NCBI GenBank assembly: GCA_022340565.1
Contig: JAJDNR010000127.1
Coordinates: 1-34,399 of the forward strand
Direction: 5' to 3'
Length of the DNA: 34,399 nt
Source: Desulfofustis sp.
GTDB taxonomy: Bacteria > Desulfobacterota > Desulfobulbia > Desulfobulbales > Desulfocapsaceae
Shown: positions 27,025 to 34,399 of the stretch, one piece after another
How positions within the stretch are numbered: the first letter of the stretch is position 1
Layout of the letters: the number at the start of each line of letters is the position of its first letter
The notes under the pieces: generated by a model
The model's input: the letters and a program-made list of their open reading frames with translations, nothing else
Told to the model about the DNA's origin: nothing
Databases searched by the model: none
Translations under genes and position numbers: made by a program

Positions 27025-27054
27025 GATTTTGAGATCGATGAAAGAAGGTGCGAC

Positions 27055-27681
27055 ATGCAGCGGGTAACCGTGTTTCAGCAGAACGGCAGCGGTGAACGGA
27101 AAATCTCGGCGGTGCGGCAATACGGCGGCGATATCATCGTGCTGAAGGTGGTGTCCATCGACGGGGACCTGCCGGAGATCATCGATGACAGCCGCGTCTA
27201 CCTGCCCGACAGGATTGACGCCGATCTGGTGCTCGACTTTCTCGTTCACCGGGATTTATCCCTGGATCTTGCGGAACTCTGCGCATCCCGGAACATTCCG
27301 GTGATTGCGTCCGGCAAGAAGATTCTCAGCAAGTGGGTGATCACCCCGCCGACCTGATGCGGGCTGGCAAGGCTGGATGGCCTTGGTGCCTATGGTGAGC
27401 GGTTCGGCGCACCCGAATTTGAGGTGGACGCCGAGGACGGGATTATCACCGCGGTGCGGGTGGTTCGCGGCGCACCGTGCGGCGCGACCTGGGAGGCCGC
27501 CAATCGTCTGATCGGCGTCAGGGTCGAGGAGGCGGCCCGGAAAGTCGGATTGGACACGCAGTTTTACTGCTTCGCCGACCCGGCAGGCTGGGATCCGCTC
27601 CACGGGAAAAGTCCGGTCCATTTCGCCGGAAAGGTGCACAGCAAGGCGCTGCTCGACGCGATCAGGCGGATCGTTTCCTAG
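27055..27681 (+). CDS. DUF166-family protein, probable selenoprotein (UGA at codon 101)
   Basis: One frame of 208 codons interrupted only by TGA at 27355-27357. Upstream of it is MQRVTVFQQNGSGERKISAVRQYGG... through WVITPPT. Downstream, in the same frame, is CGLARLDGLGAYGERFG, then VRGAPCGATWEAA and FADPAGWDPLHGKSPVHFAGKVH. Both halves match the DUF166 (PF02593, historically mislabelled thymidylate synthase) family I know, which carries a Cys-rich centre. The UGA falls directly before Cys102, giving PPT-Sec-CGL. C142 and C172 may complete a redox or metal site. A hairpin 16 nt after the UGA fits a bacterial SECIS. Function unknown. Alternative: a nonsense-mutated pseudogene, less likely because the downstream frame is intact. 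Confidence 0.8.
27366..27390 (+). promoter_or_regulatory. candidate bacterial SECIS element
   Basis: CAAGGC (27368-27373) pairs perfectly with GCCTTG (27380-27385) around the loop TGGATG (27374-27379). An outer GG (27366-27367)/CC (27389-27390) pair follows after a three-base bulge. The loop starts 16 nt after the UGA and has G at its second position. Both fit the general bacterial SECIS rules (loop 16-37 nt after UGA, a G among the first two loop bases). It lies inside coding sequence, as expected in bacteria. Confidence 0.6.
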
Positions 27682-27701
27682 GCATCGACGATACCCCCGG
27701 A

Positions 27702-28952
27702 ATGGACGAGCACAAGGATCTTTATTTCAGGCGCAACGTGTGCGCGGTTTCCCTGGTCGAGTTTTTCTGGGGACTGGGATTTCCGATCGTTATCGAGTCC
27801 ACCTTTCTGCAGCTGTTTCTGAAATCGCTCGGGGCGTCCAGTTTCGCGATCGGCGTGGTGCCCTCCGTGTTCATCGGCTCCATCTCCTTTTTCCCGCTGT
27901 TTGCCAGCTATTTTACGCGAAATTACCCGCTCAAGCGGATGCTCGTTCTCTACCTGCACCTGGCAACCGCGCTGATGGTTCTGCTGTTCGGGCTGATCGT
28001 GCTGGCGGTCGGCGACGCCGGCAACATTCTGATTTTCTTTTTTCTCTGCTACGCCGGCTTTTCCATCTGCCTCGGTTTGACCATACCGGTCTGGCTGAAC
28101 TACAACATACGGATCTTCTCGGAAGCACGGCTTGTTCCGAGCCTTGGATATATGATGCTGTTCCAGAATCTCGCCAAGATCATCTCCTCGTTCTTTATCC
28201 TCAAATTCGTCGAAACGTACGCATTTTCCATCGATTCGTCGGCCTGGGTGTTCATCCTCACCGGGCTGGTGTTCGTTGTCGGATCGATCGCCTTCGTGCT
28301 CACCCGGGAACTCGCCGATCCCGGCGATCCCGGACCGGATTCGACCTCATTTTACGAGTACACCAGGAGCTGTCTCATCGAAATTCTGAAAAACCGGCGC
28401 TTCCTGCTCTACCTGATTGCCGACCTCGATTTCTTCGTGGTGCTCACCACGCTGTCTTTCTATGCGAACTATGCCACCGGCTTTTACGGGGTGAGTCCGG
28501 CGATCGCCGCCGGGTTTTTCGTGGCCTGTATCTATGCCGGGTCGATCACCGTAAATATCCTGCTGGGAACCATGAACCTGCTCAGCCTCAAACAGAAGTT
28601 CGTGCTCTCCAAAGGGGTGACGGTAACTCTGCTGATGCTGCTGGTATTTTTCCCGACTCCGCCGACCTTCTTCGTGATCAGCTATATGCTCGGTTTCACC
28701 CGGGCCACCCGTAACATGGTGTATGCTCCGTCGGTGCGCAAATTTACCAAGCGTGCCGATACCACGCCCTACTTCTCGATGGCGCCGGTCCTGACCCTGC
28801 CGTTCGCCGCCGGTTTCCCGCTGCTGTTCGGCCGCATGCTCGACAATCTCGCCTACCTGCAGGCAGACTCCTACCGTCTGATGTTCGGGGTCTCGATGGC
28901 GATCTCAGCGACCCTGTTCTGCCTGAGCTTGAAGATCGACTACCGCTCCTGA
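27702..28952 (+). CDS. major facilitator superfamily transporter
   Basis: A 416-residue membrane protein with about 12 hydrophobic segments. The N-terminal helix pair is SLVEFFWGLGFPIVIESTFLQLFLKSLGASSFAIGVVPSVFIG. A polar central loop near residues 205-225 (TRELADPGDPGPDSTSFYEY) separates the two six-helix halves. The start ATG lies 20 nt after the DUF166 stop; a weak purine site precedes it. It is the last gene of the four-gene plus-strand operon, so it may move a substrate or product of that pathway. The family is clear, the substrate is not. A second transporter fold is unlikely given the spacing of helices and charged loops. Confidence 0.85.
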   Translation: MDEHKDLYFRRNVCAVSLVEFFWGLGFPIVIESTFLQLFLKSLGASSFAIGVVPSVFIGSISFFPLFASYFTRNYPLKRMLVLYLHLATALMVLLFGLIVLAVGDAGNILIFFFLCYAGFSICLGLTIPVWLNYNIRIFSEARLVPSLGYMMLFQNLAKIISSFFILKFVETYAFSIDSSAWVFILTGLVFVVGSIAFVLTRELADPGDPGPDSTSFYEYTRSCLIEILKNRRFLLYLIADLDFFVVLTTLSFYANYATGFYGVSPAIAAGFFVACIYAGSITVNILLGTMNLLSLKQKFVLSKGVTVTLLMLLVFFPTPPTFFVISYMLGFTRATRNMVYAPSVRKFTKRADTTPYFSMAPVLTLPFAAGFPLLFGRMLDNLAYLQADSYRLMFGVSMAISATLFCLSLKIDYRS

Positions 28953-29023
28953 TTATGCCAGGCCTGCTGCGGCTGCTGCTGATCTTGATCTAAGGATCCA
29001 TCAATACATCAGATCCGGGAAAC

Positions 29024-29189
29024 GCAGTGGGGCCGTGTTTCAGCCTGCGGCTCTGCGGCCTGTTCGCCGCGACGGTGAACATTGCTCCGGGATACGGCAG
29101 CTTCGCTGCCTACGCCTCCGGCCCGTAGCAAGCCATGTTCACCGCCCCGGCTGGCCTCCGCGATGCAGTCTGAAACACGGCCCCACTGC
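29024..29189. repeat. 166-nt fold-back element (MITE/REP-like or structured RNA)
   Basis: The two ends are a perfect 20-pair inverted repeat (29024-29043 with 29170-29189; outer bases GCAGTGGGGCCGTG...). Inside, CTGCG/TGCAG-type pairing continues the stem, and CGGTGAACAT (29073-29082) pairs with ATGTTCACCG (29135-29144). TTGCT (29082-29086) faces AGCAA (29127-29131), and an apical GGCAGC-TTC-GCTGCC hairpin closes it. The whole element therefore folds into one long interrupted stem. It holds no gene. It lies between the MFS and maeB genes. Confidence 0.8.
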
Positions 29190-29235
29190 TGCCAACTGCG
29201 GCAGCTCCTTAAAGATTCAATGCACACGCCACTGC

Positions 29236-29295
29236 GAATTAAGGGGACACCATACTTAATTGCAGTTCAAATTAAGTATGGTGTCCCCTTAATTC
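29236..29295. repeat. 60-nt near-perfect palindrome with GGGGACACCATACTTAAT core
   Basis: Arms 29236-29261 and 29270-29295 are perfect 26-base complements around an eight-base centre. The arm core GGGGACACCATACTTAAT is, from memory, common near REP-associated tyrosine (IS200-like) transposase genes. It may be the end of, or a non-autonomous relic of, such an element. No transposase is in the window. It can also act as a transcription terminator for either flank. Confidence 0.75.
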
Positions 29296-29411
29296 CTTAT
29301 TAATTCATAAGATGCAACAAAGAGAATGAATGAAAATCCGCCCCCGCTTCCTTCCCCGAGCCTGTTGTATCGTAATCTACTGTTTAACAGATTCTTTTTT
29401 TAATCCACCCA

Positions 29412-31688
29412 TCAATCAAGCGCACAGACATTCTGCCTGGCCTTCAGGGCCGCCAGCGTGGTGAGATTGAATATGCCGTCGGCATCGCAGCCGCGTTCGA
29501 TGATGTGGGCGGACTTGTTGAGTCCCACCAGGATCGGTCCGACGGTGTCCACCTCAGCCAGCCGCATGAACAATTTGTAGGCGATATTGGCGGCGTTGAG
29601 GTCCGGGAAAATCAGGATGTTGGGTTCGCCGGTCAGCGCCGAGAACGGGAACAGTTCCTCGCGCAATTCGGTATTGAAGGCCATGTTGGCCTGCATTTCA
29701 CCGTCCACCTGCAGGTTGGGGGCCATTGCCTTGATCAGCCGGGTCGCCTCCTTGACCTTGGCGGCACTGGGCGTCTCCGAAGATCCGAAATTCGAATAGG
29801 AGAGCATCGCCACCTTCGGGGTAATGTCGAATTCCTTGACGAACTCGGATACCGACCAGGCGATGTCGGCAAGCTGCTGAGCCGTCGGATCGATATTGAC
29901 CGCGGTGTCGGCAAAAAACAGGGTACGGTTCTTGAATACCATCATGTAGACGCTGGCCGCGGTCTTGTGGGCCGTGCGCTTGCCGATACAGGACAGGACC
30001 CGGCGCACCGCGTACGGGTAGGGCAGGGACTGTCCGTAGATCATCGTGTCGACATCTCCCATGCTCAGCATCATCGCCCCGAAAAAGCCGGTGTCCCGCC
30101 TGATCAGGTCTTTCGCGTAGGGCAGGGTGATGCCCTTGCGCTGCCTCCTTCTGAAAAATTTGGCAGCATACCGTTCGACCCGTTCATCCTCCTGCTCCGG
30201 ATCGATGATTTCGAGGGTGTGGTCGGTAACGCCTTGGGCTTCGAGCATCTCTTCGATCTTGTCGCGGTTGCCGAGCAGTACCGGGATCGCGAGTTTTTCC
30301 TCCATGACCCTGAGGGCGGCCCTGAGTATCTTCCTGTTGTCTCCTTCCGGATAGACCACCCGGACCGGATCTTTTTTAACGCGGTTGGCGATATAGCGCA
30401 GGATGGCTTTGGACATACCCAGAGTCGCTTCCAGGTGCTCGGTGTATTTTCGCAGGTTGTCGATCGGTCTGCGGGCGACCCCGCTCTCCATTGCCGCTTT
30501 GGCCACCGCCGGCGCGATGCGCAGCAGGGCGCGCGGATCGAACGGGGTCGGAATCAGGTAGGTGGGGCCGAATTCGAACCGCTCGACTCCGTAGGCCCGC
30601 AAAACCTGGTCGGGCACCTCCTCCTTGGCCAGGTCGGCGATCGCTCTGACCGCAGCGATCTTCATCTCGGTATTGATCTCGGTGGCCCGCACATCGAGCG
30701 CTCCGCGGAACAGAAACGGAAAGCAGAGCACGTTGTTCACCTGGTTATGGTAGTCGCTTCGGCCGGTGGCCATAATGCAATCGGGCCGGGCCTCGACCGC
30801 GTCGGGGTAGGATATCTCCGGTTCCGGATTGGCCATGGCGAAAATGATCGGCTTGGGGGCCATGGTCTTGAGCATGTCCTTGGTCAGGACGCCGGCGACA
30901 CTGACGCCGCAGAACAGATCCGCTCCCACCAGGGCCTCCGCCAGGGTGCGGTGCGGAGTGTCATTGGCGAGCCGCTCCTTGTAGGGATTCATCGACTCGG
31001 TACGACCCTGGTAGATGGTACCTCTGGAATCGCAGATAATGAGATTTTCTTTGCGCAGACCGAGCGCCACGAACATCTGCGCGCAGGCCATGCCGGCGGC
31101 CCCGGCGCCGTTGACCACGACCCTGGTGGTGCTGATGTCGCGCCCAGTGATCTCGATGGCGTTGAGAAGCGCCGCCCCGGTGATGATCGCGGTGCCGTGC
31201 TGGTCGTCGTGAAAAACCGGGATGTCCACCAGTTTCTTGAGTTTCTCCTCGATCTCAAAGCACTCCGGGGCTTTGATGTCCTCCAGGTTGATGCCGCCGA
31301 AGGTGGGGGCGATCAGCTCGCAGGTCCGGACGAATTCGTCGGGGTCTTCGGTGTTTACTTCGATGTCGAACACGTCGATGTCGGCGAACTTCTTGAAAAG
31401 CGCCCCCTTGCCCTCCATCACCGGCTTTCCGGCCATGGCGCCGATGTTGCCAAGGCCGAGCACCGCCGATCCATTGGAGATGACCGCGACAAGATTGCCC
31501 TTGGCGGTGTATTCGTAGGCGTCCTCGCTGTTGGCGGCGATTTCCTGGCAGGGCCTGGCGACACCCGGGCTGTAGGCCAGGGACAGATCTTTCTGGGTGG
31601 AAAACGGCTTGGTTACGACCACCTCGATTTTCCCTTTGCGTCCGGTTCTGTGATATTCAAGTGCTTCGGAATAGATGTCCGTGGCCAT
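29412..31688 (-). CDS. maeB: NADP-dependent malic enzyme with C-terminal phosphotransacetylase-like domain
   Basis: A 758-residue MaeB-type hybrid protein. The N-terminal malic domain begins [46 protein letters not shown] and contains [34 protein letters not shown] and [19 protein letters not shown]. The dinucleotide fold [15 protein letters not shown] follows. From about residue 430 ([22 protein letters not shown]) comes a phosphotransacetylase-like domain, which in characterised hybrids is regulatory, sensing acetyl-CoA. The enzyme decarboxylates malate to pyruvate. Start follows GAGG. Two GntR-type palindromes lie upstream. The downstream side is the repeat-rich gap. It is monocistronic. 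Confidence 0.95.
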   Translation of the reverse strand: MATDIYSEALEYHRTGRKGKIEVVVTKPFSTQKDLSLAYSPGVARPCQEIAANSEDAYEYTAKGNLVAVISNGSAVLGLGNIGAMAGKPVMEGKGALFKKFADIDVFDIEVNTEDPDEFVRTCELIAPTFGGINLEDIKAPECFEIEEKLKKLVDIPVFHDDQHGTAIITGAALLNAIEITGRDISTTRVVVNGAGAAGMACAQMFVALGLRKENLIICDSRGTIYQGRTESMNPYKERLANDTPHRTLAEALVGADLFCGVSVAGVLTKDMLKTMAPKPIIFAMANPEPEISYPDAVEARPDCIMATGRSDYHNQVNNVLCFPFLFRGALDVRATEINTEMKIAAVRAIADLAKEEVPDQVLRAYGVERFEFGPTYLIPTPFDPRALLRIAPAVAKAAMESGVARRPIDNLRKYTEHLEATLGMSKAILRYIANRVKKDPVRVVYPEGDNRKILRAALRVMEEKLAIPVLLGNRDKIEEMLEAQGVTDHTLEIIDPEQEDERVERYAAKFFRRRQRKGITLPYAKDLIRRDTGFFGAMMLSMGDVDTMIYGQSLPYPYAVRRVLSCIGKRTAHKTAASVYMMVFKNRTLFFADTAVNIDPTAQQLADIAWSVSEFVKEFDITPKVAMLSYSNFGSSETPSAAKVKEATRLIKAMAPNLQVDGEMQANMAFNTELREELFPFSALTGEPNILIFPDLNAANIAYKLFMRLAEVDTVGPILVGLNKSAHIIERGCDADGIFNLTTLAALKARQNVCALD

Positions 31689-31749
31689 GCTAAAACCTCG
31701 TTTCGGTTGCGGGTTGAAGTAAAGGAAAAGCGTTCAGAACCGCCTTTGA

Positions 31750-31766
31750 TTCTGGTAACACCAGAA
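31750..31766. promoter_or_regulatory. GntR/PdhR-type operator site 1 upstream of maeB
   Basis: TTCTGGTAACACCAGAA is a perfect 7+3+7 palindrome with the TGGT-N3-ACCA core bound by FadR/PdhR/LldR-type GntR regulators. It lies 62-78 nt before the maeB start and overlaps the expected transcription start of a TATAAA -10 box (minus strand, 31769-31774), so bound protein would block initiation. Confidence 0.6.
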
Positions 31767-31768
31767 AT

Positions 31769-31774
31769 TTTATA
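31769..31774 (-). promoter_or_regulatory. possible -10 box for maeB
   Basis: On the minus strand TATAAA stands here, about 80 nt before the maeB start codon. The expected -35 region (about 31792-31797) reads ACAAAA, a poor match, so the promoter would be weak or need help. A TATAAT also exists on the plus strand (31781-31786) but leads into no gene. Confidence 0.3.
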
Positions 31775-31816
31775 GTGCGGTATAATCCCGTTTTTGTTCA
31801 GGTTGGCATAGGATAA

Positions 31817-31833
31817 TTTTGGTAAGACCAGAT
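31817..31833. promoter_or_regulatory. GntR/PdhR-type operator site 2 upstream of maeB
   Basis: TTTTGGTAAGACCAGAT has the same TGGT-N3-ACCA core as site 1, with centres 67 bp apart. It closely resembles the PdhR/LldR consensus TTGGT-N3-ACCAA. Two sites of one type bracketing a promoter suggest looping or cooperative repression. Confidence 0.55.
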
Positions 31834-31880
31834 GTCAAGAGGGTTTTAACCCTGATGGCCTCCCCGAGCCTGAACAGAAC

Positions 31881-31913
31881 GGCCGTTTCCCACCATTGCT
31901 GCAGGAAACGGCC
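31881..31913 (-). terminator. hairpin after the aldehyde dehydrogenase gene
   Basis: GGCCGTTTCC (31881-31890) and GGAAACGGCC (31904-31913) form a ten-pair stem with a 13-base loop, about 50 nt past the stop of the aldehyde dehydrogenase. On the minus strand it is followed by GTTCTGTTC, only moderately U-rich, so it is a plausible but imperfect intrinsic terminator. Confidence 0.55.
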
Positions 31914-31961
31914 TGTGCACAAGCGGACACCGATGCAGCCGGCGCCAAGCGGCGTTCCGGC

Positions 31962-33548
31962 TTATTCGTCGCTGTCCGGAAGGGAGGTGATGGTGCCGTC
32001 CCAGGTGTCGACCTTGCCCGTGGCCAGTTCCTCTTCCGAGAACCAGGTCTGGGTGACATTCTTGGTCTCGGTGAAGAACGCGAACCCGTCACGGCCCATC
32101 ACGTGCAGATCACCGAAGAACGACTGTTTGTGGCCGGTGAAACCGAAGATCCCGACCGGCACCGGAATACCCACGTTGACGCCGACCATACCGCCGTCGG
32201 TTCGAAACGCGAATTCACGGGCGTAATAGCCGTTCTGGGTGTAGATCACCGAGCCGTTGGCAAACCGGCTGTTGTTCATGATGGTGAGACCCTCTTCGAA
32301 GTCCTTGACCCGTTTTACGCACAGAACCGGGCCGAAAATCTCTTCCCGGCCGATTGACATCTCTTCCGTGACCTTGTCGAAAATCGTCGGTCCGATAAAG
32401 TAGCCATTTTCACATCCTGCGGGAACCGTCGGATTACGCCCGTCCAGAACCAGGTCGGCGCCTTCTTTGACCCCGGTTTCAATCCAGTTCAGCACGAATT
32501 CCTTATGCCCCTGGTTGACCACCGGCCCCATCAGCGAAGTTTTTTCATAGGCCTTTCCCTGAAATTGCTGATGCTCGGCGGCGAATTTGACCAGCAGCGC
32601 GACTAGGTTGTCGGCGATCTCATGTTCGACCACCACGGTCGGCAGCGCCATGCAGCGCTGCCCGGCGCAGCCGCAGAAGGCGTTGATGATGCCGCGGGCG
32701 GTGCGCTCGAGCTTGCAGTCGCGCAGCACCAGCGCGTGGTTTTTGGCTTCGGTGAGCGCCTGGACCCGCTTGCCGTGAGCGGCCGCAGTCGAGTAGATGT
32801 GTTTGCCGACCTTGGTTGAACCGACAAAGGACACCCCTTTGATGCCGGGATGCTTGAGCAGGATCTCCGCCTGCTCCCTGCCGGCGGTAAATACATTGAT
32901 GACCCCGTCGGGAAGGCCCGCTTCCTGCCACAGTTCCATCATCCGCAGCGACGACTGGGGGACGAAACTGGCGGCTTTGAGGATCATGCAGTTGCCGGTG
33001 GCGATACAGATCGGGGTCATCCAGCCGTGCGGGATCATGGCCGGGAAGTTCCACGGGGCGATGCCGGCGAACACCCCGACCGGATGGTGATACTGGACGG
33101 TATCGTAACCGGTGGAAACCTGCATCAGCGACTCGCCTTTCATCAGATGCGGGGCGCCGGCGGCGAACTCGACCACCTCGTTGACCTTGAGTATGTCGCC
33201 CATCGCCTCCTGCCAGGCCTTGCCCATCTCCTTGGCCAGCAGGTAGGTCAACTCTTCCATGTGCTCGTCGACCAGGTGCTTCATCCTGAACAGGACCTGG
33301 ACCCGCTTGTTGACCGGGGTGGTGGACCAGGCCGGGTAGGCAGCGGTGGCGGCATCGATGATCTTCTCGACCTCTTCCGAGGTACACTGCGGAGCCCGGG
33401 CGATGATTTCCCCGGTTGATGGATTGTAGCAGTCCATATAGGTGTCGGTTTGCGACTCGAGCCATTGCCCTCCGCAATGGTATTTGAGGGTGATCGGCTG
33501 GCCGGGGGCCGCTTCGCTGAAATATCTCTGGCCTTGCTGCTCTGACAT
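31962..33548 (-). CDS. CoA-acylating (methyl)malonate-semialdehyde dehydrogenase-like protein
   Basis: A 528-residue aldehyde dehydrogenase of the MmsA (CoA-acylating) branch. Evidence: APWNFPAMIPHGWMTPICIATGNCMILKAAS, GVSFVGSTKVGKHIYSTAAAHGKRVQAL, the EAKNHALVL block that replaces the ELGGKSP of hydrolytic ALDHs, and the catalytic cysteine in FCGCAGQRCMALPT. MmsA members usually read GAKNH, so the Glu here is a small deviation. It oxidises a semialdehyde to an acyl-CoA, with NAD and CoA. AGGAGG precedes the ATG. It is 33 nt downstream of the gntR stop on the same strand, so regulator and enzyme form one operon. The exact aldehyde is uncertain. Confidence 0.88.
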   Translation of the reverse strand: MSEQQGQRYFSEAAPGQPITLKYHCGGQWLESQTDTYMDCYNPSTGEIIARAPQCTSEEVEKIIDAATAAYPAWSTTPVNKRVQVLFRMKHLVDEHMEELTYLLAKEMGKAWQEAMGDILKVNEVVEFAAGAPHLMKGESLMQVSTGYDTVQYHHPVGVFAGIAPWNFPAMIPHGWMTPICIATGNCMILKAASFVPQSSLRMMELWQEAGLPDGVINVFTAGREQAEILLKHPGIKGVSFVGSTKVGKHIYSTAAAHGKRVQALTEAKNHALVLRDCKLERTARGIINAFCGCAGQRCMALPTVVVEHEIADNLVALLVKFAAEHQQFQGKAYEKTSLMGPVVNQGHKEFVLNWIETGVKEGADLVLDGRNPTVPAGCENGYFIGPTIFDKVTEEMSIGREEIFGPVLCVKRVKDFEEGLTIMNNSRFANGSVIYTQNGYYAREFAFRTDGGMVGVNVGIPVPVGIFGFTGHKQSFFGDLHVMGRDGFAFFTETKNVTQTWFSEEELATGKVDTWDGTITSLPDSDE

Positions 33549-33581
33549 GACTGGGTTCCTCCTGATGTAAGGATGAGAGAA

Positions 33582-34331
33582 TTAGGCCGGCTGCAGGCAG
33601 TTCTGCCAGAGCCTGGTGCCCTGCTTGTTGCGTTTCAGTTTGGCGAGGTACGCTTCAACCTGGATGACATGATGTTCCATCTCGGCAGCCGCCTGCTCCT
33701 CGCTCCGGTCTCTGATCGCATCGTAGATCAGTCGGTGGGAATCGAGTACCGAGTGCATGAAGACGCTGTCCGGCTTGAGAATCGTTTTGAAGTCCTCGAG
33801 GAGGTTCTCCACAAAATCGATGGCCAGGATGAGGATCGGATTGTCCGTCTGGGCGGCTATCAGCTTGTGAAACTCCACCTCGTAGCGGGTGACCTGCTGC
33901 CAGTTCTTGCGGTGGATTGATTCCTCGGTCAGCGCATTGATCTCGCGGATGAGTTCCAGATCGGAGTCGCCCATTCGGCGAACCGCGCAGCGGGCGGCAT
34001 AGGGCTCGAGTATGCGCCTGGTTTCGGAGAGGTTTTCGATGCTGAGATTCTTAAAATAGAGATAGTTGGCCAGGTTCTGGACCGCCACCTCTTTTTCCAC
34101 CTCGACGATGAACGCGCCTCCGCCGGCCCCTTTGCGCATCGTTATCAGCCCCATGTATTCCAGGGCACGCAGCGATTCGCGCATGGTCTGCTTACTGACA
34201 TTGAACTGCTCGCCCAATTCCTTTTCGGGAGGCAGCCGGTCGCCGGGCCGCAGTTTTCCCTCGAGAATCGCTCCTCTGATCTTTTCGATAATGATGTCGG
34301 TAGTCTTGTTCTGCCGTGCTGGTTCGAACAT
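33582..34331 (-). CDS. GntR-family transcriptional regulator (FadR/FCD subfamily)
   Basis: A 249-residue regulator. The N-terminal winged helix-turn-helix is TTDIIIEKIRGAILEGKLRPGDRLPPEKELGEQFNVSKQTMRESLRALEYMGLITMRKGAGGGAFIVE. The C-terminal FCD ligand domain starts LSETRRILEPYAARCAVRR and has the spaced His/Asp metal-ligand pattern (EVEFHKLIAAQTDNP, VLDSHRLIYDAIRDRSEEQAAAEMEHHV). Start at 34331 is chosen because GAGGAA precedes it and because the longer start at 34370 would fall within the promoter. Ligand is unknown; PdhR/LldR relatives sense pyruvate or lactate. It probably controls the following aldehyde dehydrogenase gene and perhaps maeB, upstream of which matching operators lie. Confidence 0.92.
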   Translation of the reverse strand: MFEPARQNKTTDIIIEKIRGAILEGKLRPGDRLPPEKELGEQFNVSKQTMRESLRALEYMGLITMRKGAGGGAFIVEVEKEVAVQNLANYLYFKNLSIENLSETRRILEPYAARCAVRRMGDSDLELIREINALTEESIHRKNWQQVTRYEVEFHKLIAAQTDNPILILAIDFVENLLEDFKTILKPDSVFMHSVLDSHRLIYDAIRDRSEEQAAAEMEHHVIQVEAYLAKLKRNKQGTRLWQNCLQPA

Positions 34332-34360
34332 GGGTTCCTCGATGGTGGGAAGTTCCGGAT

Positions 34361-34389
34361 TTAATATCATAATATTTATAATATTACAA
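34361..34389 (-). promoter_or_regulatory. AT-rich promoter of gntR
   Basis: On the minus strand TTGTAA (34384-34389) and TATTAA (34361-34366) are 17 nt apart, each a 4/6 match. The stretch also contains the palindrome AATATT-ATA-AATATT. It sits about 30 nt before the chosen start codon. The window ends just beyond it, so further operators may be out of view. Confidence 0.5.
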
Positions 34390-34399
34390 TATTTTTCTT

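Noticed and set aside
27358-27702. DUF166 gene as two separate genes or a nonsense pseudogene
   Set aside because: Both halves are in the same frame, family conservation continues after the UGA, the UGA precedes a Cys codon and a SECIS-like hairpin follows; selenocysteine is the simpler reading.
29035-29303. Short frames in the fold-back region as peptides
   Set aside because: They follow from the palindromic DNA itself, exist on both strands and lack start signals.
29505-31775. 756-codon frame opposite maeB
   Set aside because: Antisense shadow of a well-conserved gene; caused by high GC and codon bias, with no recognisable domains.

Overview
The window is a GC-rich bacterial chromosome segment dominated by a complete bacterial-type acetyl-CoA synthase/CO dehydrogenase (Wood-Ljungdahl carbonyl branch) operon. 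The mix of that operon with CCG-type Fe-S oxidoreductase and 2,4-dienoyl-CoA reductase genes, a hybrid malic enzyme and a probable selenoprotein suggests an anaerobic Desulfobacterota (sulfate-reducer-like deltaproteobacterium) that can oxidise acetate or fatty acids, or grow autotrophically. The taxon is inferred, since there is no rRNA or other marker gene in the window. I see no tRNA, rRNA, CRISPR array or complete transposase gene.

Layout. (1) 1-4385: a fatty-acid/acyl-CoA neighbourhood with the 3' end of a CCG-domain Fe-S oxidoreductase, an SCP2-like protein, a hotdog thioesterase, a convergent radical SAM protein and a FadH-type 2,4-dienoyl-CoA reductase. (2) 4386-4908: a gene-free leader. 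(3) 4909-16680: RACo-type corrinoid activator, acsD (with a long Ala/Lys/Glu-rich tail), cooS/acsA, acsB, acsC and acsE, closed by a strong terminator, then a small conserved-looking hypothetical gene and the nickel-insertion ATPase cooC. AcsE moves methyl from methyl-THF to the AcsC/AcsD corrinoid protein, RACo keeps that corrinoid reduced, CooS makes CO, AcsB joins methyl, CO and CoA, and CooC loads nickel. Hairpins lie before acsD, between acsB and acsC and between acsC and acsE. (4) 16958-18634: an MscS-family channel. (5) 18758-24162, minus strand: a glycerophosphodiesterase followed by UgpB-A-E-C, a glycerol-3-phosphate/glycerophosphodiester scavenging operon with a visible promoter and a palindromic candidate operator. 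(6) 24418-25261, minus: a YbaK-type deacylase and a 60-residue protein.

(7) 25571-28952, plus: a tight four-gene operon of a MetE/UroD-like methyltransferase, an unrecognised 128-residue protein, a DUF166-family protein and an MFS transporter. The DUF166 gene carries an in-frame UGA at codon 101, next to a Cys codon and followed by a hairpin that fits the bacterial SECIS model. I read it as a selenoprotein, and this is the most interesting signal in the window. (8) 28953-29411: a gene-free region holding a 166-nt fold-back element and a 60-nt near-perfect palindrome, probably non-autonomous mobile or REP-like sequence. (9) 29412-34331, minus: a MaeB-type malic enzyme/phosphotransacetylase hybrid, a CoA-acylating aldehyde dehydrogenase and a FadR/PdhR-type GntR regulator. 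Two TGGT-N3-ACCA palindromes upstream of maeB match the operator type of that regulator family and suggest local control.
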